This document shows positions 50,022 to 57,672 of a stretch of 64,000 nucleotides of DNA, piece by piece (position 1 is the stretch's first letter; every line of letters begins with the position of its first letter). The position numbers and the translations under genes are program-made. The notes under the pieces are model-generated. The model was given only the letters and a program-made list of their open reading frames with translations, had not been told where the DNA came from and did no database searches. Source of the stretch: an uncultured Mediterraneibacter sp. (GTDB taxonomy: Bacteria > Bacillota > Clostridia > Lachnospirales > Lachnospiraceae); assembly GCA_944383695.1 (NCBI GenBank), contig CALWQP010000005.1, positions 1-64,000 on the forward strand, written 5' to 3'.

Positions 50022-50405
50022 ATGTACATCAAAATATATACAAAAAGTCAGTTGGTGCTTCTTAGGAGTGTAAACGGTCTGTTCCGTAAGAAGTACAGAC
50101 TGCCGCAGGAAATACTGAACAGAGTCGAGGCGATTCTCATGGTAAAGGACTTAGGAGAGCATGGCTTTGTGGCAGTTCTGCTTGATCCTGTGGAGAACGA
50201 CATGACAGGGATTGAGGATGTTCTGAATTGTTATCCACGACTCCTTAAGGATGGCGAAGATGTGACAGATGTTCCTGTGGAAGAAACGAATACATGGCTG
50301 ACAAAGGGAAAGGAGTGGTACATGGATACGTTAAAAATCAAAGGGGAAAAGAGTTGGATATATGCGATTTACTCCATGACTGTGGAGAGGATTTACGGAA
50401 AATAA
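50022..50405 (+). CDS. Hypothetical island protein (127 aa)
   Basis: 127 residues starting at ATG 50022, after AGAAGGAGGTG. An alpha/beta soluble protein: YIKIYTKSQLVLLRSVNGLF, HGFVAVLLDPVENDMTGIED and KGEKSWIYAIYSMTVERIYG. No known domain recognised. First gene of the island, convergent with an XRE regulator gene. Confidence 0.65.
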   Translation: MYIKIYTKSQLVLLRSVNGLFRKKYRLPQEILNRVEAILMVKDLGEHGFVAVLLDPVENDMTGIEDVLNCYPRLLKDGEDVTDVPVEETNTWLTKGKEWYMDTLKIKGEKSWIYAIYSMTVERIYGK

Positions 50406-50433
50406 AAAAGGAAGTGGAGATAATCCGGCTTCC

Positions 50434-50643
50434 TTAAGAGTCTTCTGTGAAGTTGACGATTTCATTTGGCGTACAGTCTAAAATCCTGCATAGTTTTTCA
50501 ACAGTAAGAAGAGTTATATTCTTATTTTTCTTTAAAGCGTCTAAAGTCTTATTATCAATGCCGGATTGCAGTAATTTATATTGGCTGATATTCTTTGCGC
50601 GCATAGTTTCCCACAATGGAGAATAATCGATCACTACAATCAC
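50434..50643 (-). CDS. XRE-family regulator (69 aa)
   Basis: 69 residues, a single Cro/CI-type helix-turn-helix: LWETMRAKNISQYKLLQSG, then DNKTLDALKKNKNITLLTVE and LCRILDCTPNEIVNF. It is divergent from the next gene; an 18-bp palindrome (50695-50712) lies in between and is its probable operator. Typical of small regulators of integrative elements. Confidence 0.85.
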   Translation of the reverse strand: MIVVIDYSPLWETMRAKNISQYKLLQSGIDNKTLDALKKNKNITLLTVEKLCRILDCTPNEIVNFTEDS

Positions 50644-50694
50644 CGCCTTTCAAGTCTCTGATAGTATCGTACCCAGAAAGTGTAAAAATAAATA

Positions 50695-50712
50695 TTGTGG
50701 ATATATCCACAA
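50695..50712. promoter_or_regulatory. 18-bp perfect palindrome, XRE operator
   Basis: TTGTGGATATATCCACAA between the divergent XRE gene and the 117-residue gene. Size and symmetry fit a dimeric Cro/CI-type repressor. Confidence 0.65.
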
Positions 50713-50746
50713 CGGTGTAGACTGTGAATAGACAGAGGGTGATTAT

Positions 50747-51100
50747 ATGGTAGAGAAATATGCTCAGGATATGGATGAGAAACAAAAAAGACTTTTTAAT
50801 GATTTTGTAAAAATTTGTATATATGCAACAGATGAAGAGTTTGACGCGTTATTAGAAATGAGACCAGTAGATTACGGAATGTTTAAAAGTCTGTCCGAGC
50901 ATTTGATAGAGATGGGTGCGGATACCAGTTTTTTTAAATTACATGAAAGATATCCCAAATACGCCAAGAGATATGGCGAAGAGATAGAGAATGAGATTTC
51001 AAGTATAACTTTTCCTAAGATGACAGCAGAAGAAGAAAAGCGTATGAAAGAGGAACTGTACGAAAAAATCAGAAAATTGTATGGAGATGATGCAGTATAA
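50747..51100 (+). CDS. Hypothetical helical protein (117 aa)
   Basis: 117 residues, charged and helical: KQKRLFNDFVKICIYATDEE, FDALLEMRPVDYGMFKSL, and a C-terminal Glu/Lys coil (MTAEEEKRMKEELYEKIRKL). Weak ribosome site GAGGGTG. It is divergent from an XRE gene and followed by a second, convergent XRE gene. No family recognised. Confidence 0.6.
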   Translation: MVEKYAQDMDEKQKRLFNDFVKICIYATDEEFDALLEMRPVDYGMFKSLSEHLIEMGADTSFFKLHERYPKYAKRYGEEIENEISSITFPKMTAEEEKRMKEELYEKIRKLYGDDAV

Positions 51101-51137
51101 ATACCAGGGGGAAGAGTGGTAAGCTCTTCCCCCTAAT

Positions 51138-51413
51138 TTAGTCTTCTTGCTCTTCTGGTGGTATATATTCAATCAAATCTGTAAGATCACATTCCAATAC
51201 ATAGCAAAGGCGTCTTAATATGTCGATATCCAGCCGTTGAATTTTATTATCCCGATAATTCCGGAGCTGAGTTCTTTGCATTTCAGCACGGAAAGAAAGT
51301 TGATTTAAAGAAATATTGCGTTGTTCAAGAATATCTTTTAAGCGAATACGAATTTTGCCGCAGTCATCCATATTTACTGGGAGCTGACGCAAAGGATTTT
51401 CTTTTTTAGGCAT
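51138..51413 (-). CDS. XRE-family regulator (91 aa)
   Basis: 91 residues with one helix-turn-helix (IRIRLKDILEQRNISLNQLS, FRAEMQRTQLRNYRDNK, LDIDILRRLCYVLECDLTDL) and an acidic tail. Divergent from the zinc-ribbon gene; a 14-bp palindrome TTAATTATAATTAA (51432-51445) lies just upstream. The island therefore has two related control switches. Confidence 0.85.
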   Translation of the reverse strand: MPKKENPLRQLPVNMDDCGKIRIRLKDILEQRNISLNQLSFRAEMQRTQLRNYRDNKIQRLDIDILRRLCYVLECDLTDLIEYIPPEEQED

Positions 51414-51560
51414 AGTACCTACCTCCGTGAGTTAATTATAATTAATCATTCATCTGCTTGTAAGGTTGATAGTTGTATGGTATAGTTATCACATGGTTAG
51501 ATATATGCTCATGTAAAAAGAAAAATACAGAATGATGAAGAAGAAAAGAGGTGAGAGAGG

Positions 51561-52007
51561 ATGTTCTATTATTGTGCCAAATGTGGAAACATCAAAAAAG
51601 TAACTTTAAAAGGCAATGAAGGCGTAAGCTGTGAAGTATGTGGAACGCCTATGCAGCCTGTTCCGGCAGAGTATCTGATGCCAAATGGTAATTTCTTCAA
51701 GTCTCAGGATGCGCGTCAAAACTTCATTTCTGCAATTCAGTCATCTGATACATATGATCCTGAGATTGGCGGAAAGAAGGAAGAAGTAAAACGTGAGATT
51801 GAGGAAGAGAAGCAACAGCGAATTCAGGAAATGAACCAGAAGATGGAACAGGAGCAGTTTCATCTGACCTGCCCAGTCTGCGGCAGTCACAGCGTACAAA
51901 AGATTTCAACCGTAGGCAAATATGCAAAGATAGGTGCATTTGGAATACTTGGTGCAGATGATCTTGGAAAAAGATGGAAATGTAAGGTATGTGGAGCTAA
52001 ATTTTAA
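51561..52007 (+). CDS. Zinc-ribbon protein with coiled-coil centre
   Basis: 148 residues. An N-terminal zinc ribbon (CAKCGN...CEVCGTPM, about 5-33), a charged coiled coil (about 72-108, KEEVKREIEEEKQQRIQEMN), and a C-terminal zinc ribbon (CPVCGSH...CKVCGAKF, about 113-147) with the Gly-rich insert GKYAKIGAFGILGADDLGK. AAGAGGTGAGAGAGG precedes the ATG. It starts a plus-strand block of small genes. Function unknown; membrane or nucleic-acid tethering is possible. Confidence 0.7.
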   Translation: MFYYCAKCGNIKKVTLKGNEGVSCEVCGTPMQPVPAEYLMPNGNFFKSQDARQNFISAIQSSDTYDPEIGGKKEEVKREIEEEKQQRIQEMNQKMEQEQFHLTCPVCGSHSVQKISTVGKYAKIGAFGILGADDLGKRWKCKVCGAKF

Positions 52008-52030
52008 ATTACGAAAGGAAAGTGAAAGAG

Positions 52031-52594
52031 ATGGGATTTTTTGATAAGGCTTTAAAAACGGCACAGAATATAGGAGACAGCATATCTACATCAGCAGTAA
52101 AGGCAGGTTCTTCTGTTGGTGTAGCGGCGCAGGATAACGCAGAATTAAGTGCGATAAAAATGCAGATTAATGTAATTGAGCAGGAACTTAATGCCGCATA
52201 TGCGCAGATTGGAAAGAAATATGTGGATTATGTCAGTGAGACAGGGGATATGGGAGGACTGGATGTCACAGACCTGCTTACCATGATGGATCCCAAACTT
52301 ACAAGAAAACAAGAACTGGAAGCACAGTTGATTGAACTTGAGAAACGTATGAAACAGAATGCTGTTCTCAGAGATAAGGCAAAAGCTGAAGAAGAGTTCC
52401 AGGAAGAAAAGACGAAACTCGACAGGGCGTTGGCAATGGATGTCATCTCTCAGGATGAATATAATTACAAGATTAGCGTTGCCAGAAAGAAAGTAGACAA
52501 CTTTGAGGAAATCAGAAGAATCGAACAGCAGTGTGAGATGGGAATTATCACAAACGAAGAGAAAAATGCAAAGATTGAAGCGCTTACAAAGTAG
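52031..52594 (+). CDS. Coiled-coil protein with SHOCT-like C-terminus
   Basis: 187 residues from the ATG at 52031. An N-terminal segment GFFDKALKTAQNIGDSISTS, then a long coiled coil (about 40-135), and two SHOCT-like modules at the end (AMDVISQDEYNYKISVARKK and EMGIITNEEKNAKIEAL). It follows the zinc-ribbon gene by 23 bases and precedes a small membrane protein, so the three may form one surface- or membrane-linked unit. No enzymatic motif. Confidence 0.65.
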   Translation: MGFFDKALKTAQNIGDSISTSAVKAGSSVGVAAQDNAELSAIKMQINVIEQELNAAYAQIGKKYVDYVSETGDMGGLDVTDLLTMMDPKLTRKQELEAQLIELEKRMKQNAVLRDKAKAEEEFQEEKTKLDRALAMDVISQDEYNYKISVARKKVDNFEEIRRIEQQCEMGIITNEEKNAKIEALTK

Positions 52595-52614
52595 AGAAAG
52601 CAATAGGTAGATAA

Positions 52615-52893
52615 ATGTATACATTGATAGGCATTATATGGCTTGCCCTTAGTATTATAATAGCTATAAAGTGGTATAACAAAGCAGAAAAAAATATAAT
52701 TCGTATGGGAAGCCCTATAAAGCGTTTGATATTCTCAGCTTGGGACTGGGTTCTTTATCTGATCGTTTCGGCTATTCTTGTAGCGGTAGTGCTGGGTATC
52801 CTGCTCGGAATACTGAATGTATGGGGATGGATAATCGGACTGGTATGTATTGCAGGTATAGTGATATGGATGCTGGTGAAAAGAAAGCATTAA
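52615..52893 (+). CDS. Small membrane protein (92 aa)
   Basis: 92 residues with an N-terminal helix (YTLIGIIWLALSIIIAIKW), a basic loop, and two hydrophobic helices (WVLYLIVSAILVAVVLGIL and WGWIIGLVCIAGIVIWMLV), ending KRKH. AAAGCAATAGGTAG precedes the ATG. Probably co-expressed with the coiled-coil protein. Confidence 0.65.
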   Translation: MYTLIGIIWLALSIIIAIKWYNKAEKNIIRMGSPIKRLIFSAWDWVLYLIVSAILVAVVLGILLGILNVWGWIIGLVCIAGIVIWMLVKRKH

Positions 52894-52985
52894 GGAGAAA
52901 ATCGGTTCAGAAAAACGCGAAGAAGATAGTCAAGCATGAACGTCCGCCAGAGTTCAAAGGAAAAGCTAAAAGAATAAAAGGTTAA
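52866..52985 (+). CDS. Possible basic peptide gene (39 aa)
   Basis: A 39-residue frame overlapping the end of the membrane protein by 28 bases: MDAGEKKALRRKSVQKNAKK then HERPPEFKGKAKRIKG. Strongly basic. A weak GCAGGT lies 8 bases before the ATG. Could be real and coupled, or chance. Confidence 0.35.
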   Translation: MDAGEKKALRRKSVQKNAKKIVKHERPPEFKGKAKRIKG

Positions 52986-53043
52986 TTATCCGGGCGCACG
53001 GCAGTTTTGTCGTGCGCCCGGACTATTTTTAGGAGGAGGCAAA

Positions 53044-53136
53044 ATGAGTTCTTATATCATAGGTATAGGTGCAGGGGTTCTATTGTTTAATGTAGTATAT
53101 ATAAATATGCTTATGTGGGAGAGGTGGGAAGTATGA
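53044..53136 (+). CDS. Tiny membrane peptide (30 aa)
   Basis: A 30-residue frame behind AGGAGGAGG: MSSYIIGIGAGVLLFNVVYI then NMLMWERWEV. One membrane helix. Its stop overlaps the next start (ATGA), so the two tiny genes are coupled. A GC-rich hairpin (GGGCGCACGG with CGTGCGCCC, 52991-53020) ends the preceding transcript. Confidence 0.55.
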   Translation: MSSYIIGIGAGVLLFNVVYINMLMWERWEV

Positions 53137-53243
53137 AAAAGGATGTAGATGTAAAAATGATAATTGCCGGAATAACAATGACTGTTTCTATCATAAAATT
53201 AGTTATTCAGCACAGGGGGCAGGTGAAACGAAAATATGTATAG
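53133..53243 (+). CDS. Tiny protein (36 aa)
   Basis: A 36-residue frame with GAGAGGTGGG before the ATG: KKDVDVKMIIAGITMTVSII then a basic tail. One hydrophobic segment flanked by Lys/Arg. It overlaps the start of the following gene by 8 bases. The chain of overlaps supports real translation. Confidence 0.5.
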   Translation: MKKDVDVKMIIAGITMTVSIIKLVIQHRGQVKRKYV

Positions 53244-53613
53244 TATTGTATCGAATGGAGGAGAATTAAATCAGCTTCAAAGAGAGTGTTCTATGCAGGA
53301 GATTTTGAGTAATGAAAAAGTGTTCAAACGGCTTAGGGCTGATGTTGAATGTCTTGATGAAGCATATGGGGCTGACAGAGATTTACAGGCTGATCTTGGA
53401 GGTTTTGTAGTGGTGATATGGGGTGGTCGGAGCGAAGTACAAAATGAAGTTGAAAAAGTATTGACCCATCATAAACTCCACTCAGATGAATGTGAGTACA
53501 TGGATAAAATAATCTTGCCGGAACGTGACGATATAACAGTTACGTTCCGGCTTTATCTATGTTCCTCAGACTATGCAGTAGAGATAGTGACGATAGAGGA
53601 GGTGGGAAAGTGA
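53236..53613 (+). CDS. Hypothetical protein (125 aa)
   Basis: 125 residues, soluble alpha/beta: NGGELNQLQRECSMQEILSN, GFVVVIWGGRSEVQNEVEKV, and DITVTFRLYLCSSDYAVEIV. GGGGGCAGGTG lies before the ATG. Its stop overlaps the GTG start of the next gene. No family recognised. Confidence 0.6.
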   Translation: MYSIVSNGGELNQLQRECSMQEILSNEKVFKRLRADVECLDEAYGADRDLQADLGGFVVVIWGGRSEVQNEVEKVLTHHKLHSDECEYMDKIILPERDDITVTFRLYLCSSDYAVEIVTIEEVGK

Positions 53614-54170
53614 CATTTGAAGAAAGATTGGAACAAGAGGAATGGTGGACTGAACAGGAAAGTCTCTTGAATTTGTCGAATATCAATATGCCCCCAGACT
53701 ACTATAACGGAAGTGAATGGGATTGGATCGGTGAGATTACTGCCTACATATTCAGAGAACCGGAAACTTGGCAGGATATATACAGAGAGTATCTTGTTAG
53801 GGCACAACAACAAGGAAATGCGGAACATACAAGACTGAATTATTACCGAGATGAAGAGGGATATATCCGCAGGGAGAGGGAAGATGAAACTTATTTGCAG
53901 ATAAGCACAACAACGGCAGATGTCGCTGTACTTAAAAGGGTTGGAGAATGGATGTGTGTGAACAGTATAAAGTTTCGCTTGGAATATCTGGTCTACTGCG
54001 AGATGATCTCAGACCAACGTATTCAATGGCTGAAACGAATGGAGACGTGTATAGAGAAAGAGTTCTCAGAAGTGCATAGAGTTAGGATGGCTCATGGACT
54101 GGAAGAGGCACAATTTAACAAAACAGAGGTGTTCTATGATTTCTTGAACACTGTATACATCATACTTTGA
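53610..54170 (+). CDS. Hypothetical protein (186 aa)
   Basis: 186 residues from GTG 53610, with GAGGAGG in front and overlapping the previous stop. Acidic and aromatic-rich: EERLEQEEWWTEQESLLNLS, PDYYNGSEWDWIGEITAYIF, WLKRMETCIEKEFSEVHRVR. No known domain. It is part of the closely packed block of small island genes. Confidence 0.6.
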   Translation: MTFEERLEQEEWWTEQESLLNLSNINMPPDYYNGSEWDWIGEITAYIFREPETWQDIYREYLVRAQQQGNAEHTRLNYYRDEEGYIRREREDETYLQISTTTADVAVLKRVGEWMCVNSIKFRLEYLVYCEMISDQRIQWLKRMETCIEKEFSEVHRVRMAHGLEEAQFNKTEVFYDFLNTVYIIL

Positions 54171-54184
54171 ATAGGAGGATTACC

Positions 54185-54766
54185 ATGGAAAATACAGTAA
54201 AACAGACAGGACTTTTAGAGAAGACAGGAGTTTTTGACGAAGAATTGAAGAACAGATATGAACTTCATTTGACCTACAATGGTGTGAAAGGTAAAAGAGT
54301 ACTTGTGATCTGTATGAATCCGGCTAGTGATAATATACAGGTCTTTGATAGCACTACAAATTACCTGCTTAATAATTTTGGGATGATGGGGTACTCGGAC
54401 ATAACAGTCTGGAATCTTTTTTCAAGAATATGCACTAAGCTGAAACCTTCTGAAATCACAGACAACAACAGAAACATGGAATATCTAAAAGAACTGTTAC
54501 AGTCGTCATATGACGCGATCGTGATAAGCTGGGGGTGTACTTTCATAGGGAATAAGAAAGTGGAGGCGGCAAAAAAAGAAGTTCTTGAGTTGTTACAGCC
54601 TTTTGAAAAACAGGTGTATGAAGTTGTGGATAAGGAGGGGAGATACTCGAAACTTTCATATACTCATGTACTCTTTGCAGGACAGAGATATAGTGGAAGG
54701 TGGGATTTGAGACGAGTGAAATTAAAAAAAGAGGATAAGAGCATTACAAAAAAGAAAAGTAAATAG
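54185..54766 (+). CDS. DUF1643 family protein
   Basis: 193 residues from the ATG at 54185 behind AGGAGG. KRVLVICMNPASDNIQVFDS, MGYSDITVWNLFSRICTKLK and AIVISWGC-like DAIVISWGCTFIGNKKVE match the DUF1643 family (PF07799), which is common on mobile elements and has no settled function. A Lys-rich tail ends the protein. Last gene before a 420-base gap. Confidence 0.75.
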   Translation: MENTVKQTGLLEKTGVFDEELKNRYELHLTYNGVKGKRVLVICMNPASDNIQVFDSTTNYLLNNFGMMGYSDITVWNLFSRICTKLKPSEITDNNRNMEYLKELLQSSYDAIVISWGCTFIGNKKVEAAKKEVLELLQPFEKQVYEVVDKEGRYSKLSYTHVLFAGQRYSGRWDLRRVKLKKEDKSITKKKSK

Positions 54767-54805
54767 TTGACAAAATCTATAAAATACAAAATATTGTTGT
54801 TCTGC

Positions 54806-54834
54806 TTGACAAGTGCGCTTGGAATTGGTATTCT
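54806..54834 (+). promoter_or_regulatory. Promoter of the DUF927-integrase operon
   Basis: TTGACA (54806-54811) and TATTCT (54829-54834) with a 17-base spacer. The leader that follows (to 55186) is about 350 bases long and holds only a possible 20-residue basic peptide from the ATG at 54854; I cannot assign any structured RNA. Confidence 0.6.
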
Positions 54835-55186
54835 TGAATCACAATTGAAAACGATGAAAGCCAAGCAAAGACTTGTTTCTATAAGAAAAAAGTGGAGCCG
54901 TAGAGCAGTTAAAGAATAAAAAAATCAGAAACAAGTCGTGTCTCTGACAGTACATTCCAGAGAAGAGGACGCCCAGTAGATAAAATCTGAAACGTTAAGG
55001 AACGTGATGGGTTGCGAGTATGCAGAGCACAGGTGGCACATGAATGTAAGCTGATAGCCGGAAAGAATTATGAAAGTCGGTTTATTTGTTGTACATTCTG
55101 TGCTAGCTGTGCTCTTTTTTGTTGCCAAAAAAGAGAACGCCTTTCCTCTGTTTTCGGTTGAAATTAAGGAAGAAGGAGGTATCACA

Positions 55187-55600
55187 ATGATTGATACAAA
55201 AAACTTTCAGCCACTAAATGTGGAAGAAACAGGCAACAAGAAACACGGTGGGCGTAAGGGAGTGCTAAGCCTAATATGTTCCAAGAACGGAAATCGGCTG
55301 ATGATTTCAAAAGAACTGGCGGAAACATTGGACTTGGCTGATACGGTAAAGATAGGTTTTATAGGAGAGAACCTTGTCCTTGGAAAACACTTACCGGGAG
55401 ATTCAAACGAGTTTTCTTTAAAAAAGCAGGGAAAAAAGTTAATTGTATATTCTGCGGAAGTGGTTCATACCGTGGCTGAGAAGCAACAGCTTGACTTTAC
55501 TGATAAAGTTGCGTTTACCTGGTACAAATCGACGATAGACGAATATGACGGTGTCGCGGTGGCACTGTTTAACCCGGAGGTGCATGATGATGAAGAGTAA
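55187..55600 (+). CDS. Hypothetical protein paired with DUF927 gene
   Basis: 137 residues from the ATG at 55187 (AAGGAGG upstream). A beta-rich protein: HGGRKGVLSLICSKNGNRLM, ISKELAETLDLADTVKIGFI, ENLVLGKHLPG, and an acidic end EVHDDEE. The middle resembles swapped-hairpin (AbrB/SpoVT-like) text, but I would not assign it. Its 3' end overlaps the DUF927 gene start by 14 bases. Confidence 0.6.
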   Translation: MIDTKNFQPLNVEETGNKKHGGRKGVLSLICSKNGNRLMISKELAETLDLADTVKIGFIGENLVLGKHLPGDSNEFSLKKQGKKLIVYSAEVVHTVAEKQQLDFTDKVAFTWYKSTIDEYDGVAVALFNPEVHDDEE

Positions 55601-57377
55601 CAATACATCCGTTAAGACTGCGTACGTAATTGACAGTTCCGTGGCAATACGGAATGGTCAGTATGGGAAATGGGAATACAGGAAGAGTGAGGCACCAAGA
55701 TTTGTTCCTATGGGTGCAGCCGTCTATTTAAAATCGATTAGTGTGGATGCTGATACTCTTGAAAGAACGTTAAATTTGACATTTGTGGACGCACAAGAAA
55801 AAGAAGTGCACCTTGTCCTTGAACGGAAAAATCTATCGGAACAGGGAGTGCTTTCGTTACTCGCTCAAGGCGTTCAGGTAACAAAGAAAACGGCAAGCAC
55901 CTTGGTCACTTCGTTGATGAATCAAGAGCCAACTGTTCCATGTGAAATAAGGCATAAGGAACTCGGCTTTCGTATGTTTGAAGAGAAAAGGGTATTCTTT
56001 GGCGGAAAAGGAGTCAATGTGGAAAGCATTTATTGCGGAAATCTGCTCATTAAGCCGACAGGCAGTTTTGACGCGTGGAAAGAGATGGTGCAAACGGAAG
56101 TTCTAGGAACCAACCTCGAAACAATTGTCGCAATAGCGGCGGCGGCTCCTGTCATCGATTTTTTGAAGGAAGAAATTCACACGGGAAATATCATAGCTTC
56201 TCTTGTCGCGGAGTCTTCAACCGGAAAAACCACGGCGGGGTGCCTTGCAGTGTCTCTGGGAAGTAAGTGCAGTTTTGCAGGAGACAGCATGGTGTCAACA
56301 TTCGCGGACAGCAAAAATTCGCTTATGCATTCTATTTTTTCCTCGTATCCGATGCTGATAGATGAGGGCAGCCTGATCCGCTATAATCCCACTTCACTGA
56401 TTTACGAACTCGCAGAAGGAAAAGAAAGAGGCAGATTGAATAAAGAGTTAGAAAAAGCTGCCTCCCGTACATTCTCAACGGCTATTTTTCTGACGTCAGA
56501 GAAAAGTATCCTAAGTCTTTGCGATGAGAATACAGGCCTGTATGTCCGATGTCTGGAGTTCGAAAATGTGGTCTGGACTTCATCCGCAGACAGTGCAGAC
56601 AAAATAAAAAAAGTCTGTGAACAGCACTATGGATTTATTGTTCCTCTCATTGCTGAGTATTTATTGACGGCAGACCGTGATGAGCTTATAAAGAGCTATT
56701 GGAAATATCAACAAAAAATCGTAGAACACGTCAGAACCAGGGGGGAAAATACACCTCTGACAGAACGAATCTCGAAGAGTGTCGCGATGATTTTGCTTGC
56801 GGCAGACGTTTTTGCCGAAGTGACAGAATTAAAGTTGAATGTGCCTCGCGTTTGTATGTTTGTCCTGGTAAATAGTCTGATGTCAGAAGGCAAAACGCTT
56901 GATATAGGACAAAGAGCTTTGGAATATCTGAGGCAGTACATTGCTGTTAACGATTTCAAATTTGTGAAAGGGAAGCCGGATACAAATGAATTAACCGCCG
57001 TACCACCTGACTGCAAAGGAAGACTCCAGAATATACGTCCCAAGCTTCTTCCAGATGGAAAGAGGGCAATACAGGAAGTGTTGTTACCCGAGATTGTTTT
57101 TGAAGAAATTTTAGCTGAGGGTGGATTCCCGGACAAAAAAGTTGTGCTAAAAAAATTAAAAGAAGCAGGATATCTTGCCTGCGATAAAGACAGATACCTT
57201 TCCAGGTTTACTATTGCTAATTCGCCGGCTGTACGAGGGTACAGAATATATCTCACAGCGGAAAAAGATACAGGCTTTGACGAGAGCGAGTTTGTAAACC
57301 TAAAGGAGGAAGAGGCGAAAGGCATAGAGCAGATATTTGCGAAAGGAGGAAATCAGAATGTGGAAGAGAAGGTATGA
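55587..57377 (+). CDS. DUF927-family replication ATPase/helicase
   Basis: 596 residues. The DUF927 core spans about 90-400 and has a P-loop in LVAESSTGKTTAGCLAVSLG (about residue 210), the Walker-B-like stretch PMLIDEGSLI, the arginine-bearing FSTAIFLTSEKSIL, and a C-terminal winged-helix-like region near the end. DUF927 proteins are superfamily-3-like helicases, often fused to primases, of mobile elements. No primase domain is seen here. Start chosen at 55587, 6 bases after GGAGG; three ATGs are in a row. Probably initiates autonomous replication of the excised island. Confidence 0.8.
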   Translation: MMKSNNTSVKTAYVIDSSVAIRNGQYGKWEYRKSEAPRFVPMGAAVYLKSISVDADTLERTLNLTFVDAQEKEVHLVLERKNLSEQGVLSLLAQGVQVTKKTASTLVTSLMNQEPTVPCEIRHKELGFRMFEEKRVFFGGKGVNVESIYCGNLLIKPTGSFDAWKEMVQTEVLGTNLETIVAIAAAAPVIDFLKEEIHTGNIIASLVAESSTGKTTAGCLAVSLGSKCSFAGDSMVSTFADSKNSLMHSIFSSYPMLIDEGSLIRYNPTSLIYELAEGKERGRLNKELEKAASRTFSTAIFLTSEKSILSLCDENTGLYVRCLEFENVVWTSSADSADKIKKVCEQHYGFIVPLIAEYLLTADRDELIKSYWKYQQKIVEHVRTRGENTPLTERISKSVAMILLAADVFAEVTELKLNVPRVCMFVLVNSLMSEGKTLDIGQRALEYLRQYIAVNDFKFVKGKPDTNELTAVPPDCKGRLQNIRPKLLPDGKRAIQEVLLPEIVFEEILAEGGFPDKKVVLKKLKEAGYLACDKDRYLSRFTIANSPAVRGYRIYLTAEKDTGFDESEFVNLKEEEAKGIEQIFAKGGNQNVEEKV

Positions 57378-57672
57378 ATTAACAAGAGCAGATTTCAGAA
57401 ACACAGTAAATCTGAAAAAAGTTTCAAATGGAGGAATTGAAAAGGCAGTTAAAGAGGTTCTGGGAGATGGTGTGGCGGTCGTCGTCGGGAGTGACTATTA
57501 CGAGTATTACGTTCTTGAAAAGCCAAGAAGAGGACAACTGATCGACATTGGAAGAAAAATCAGTTTTCATTGCCCTGAGTTGCGGAACTGTGCGCGTATT
57601 TATATACCGAGGAAAGAAGGGCGTAAGCCAATCCGACAAATTTTCAAAAAAATCAGAGAGGAGGAAGCGTAA
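57358..57672 (+). CDS. Small basic protein before the integrase
   Basis: 104 residues from the ATG at 57358 (AAAGGAGG 6 bases before). Basic (pI clearly high): WKRRYELTRADFRNTVNLKK, EYYVLEKPRRGQLIDIGRKI, IPRKEGRKPIRQIFKKI. Position directly before an integrase and overlap with its start (TAATG) suggest an excisionase or integration host factor; sequence alone does not prove it. Confidence 0.6.
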   Translation: MWKRRYELTRADFRNTVNLKKVSNGGIEKAVKEVLGDGVAVVVGSDYYEYYVLEKPRRGQLIDIGRKISFHCPELRNCARIYIPRKEGRKPIRQIFKKIREEEA

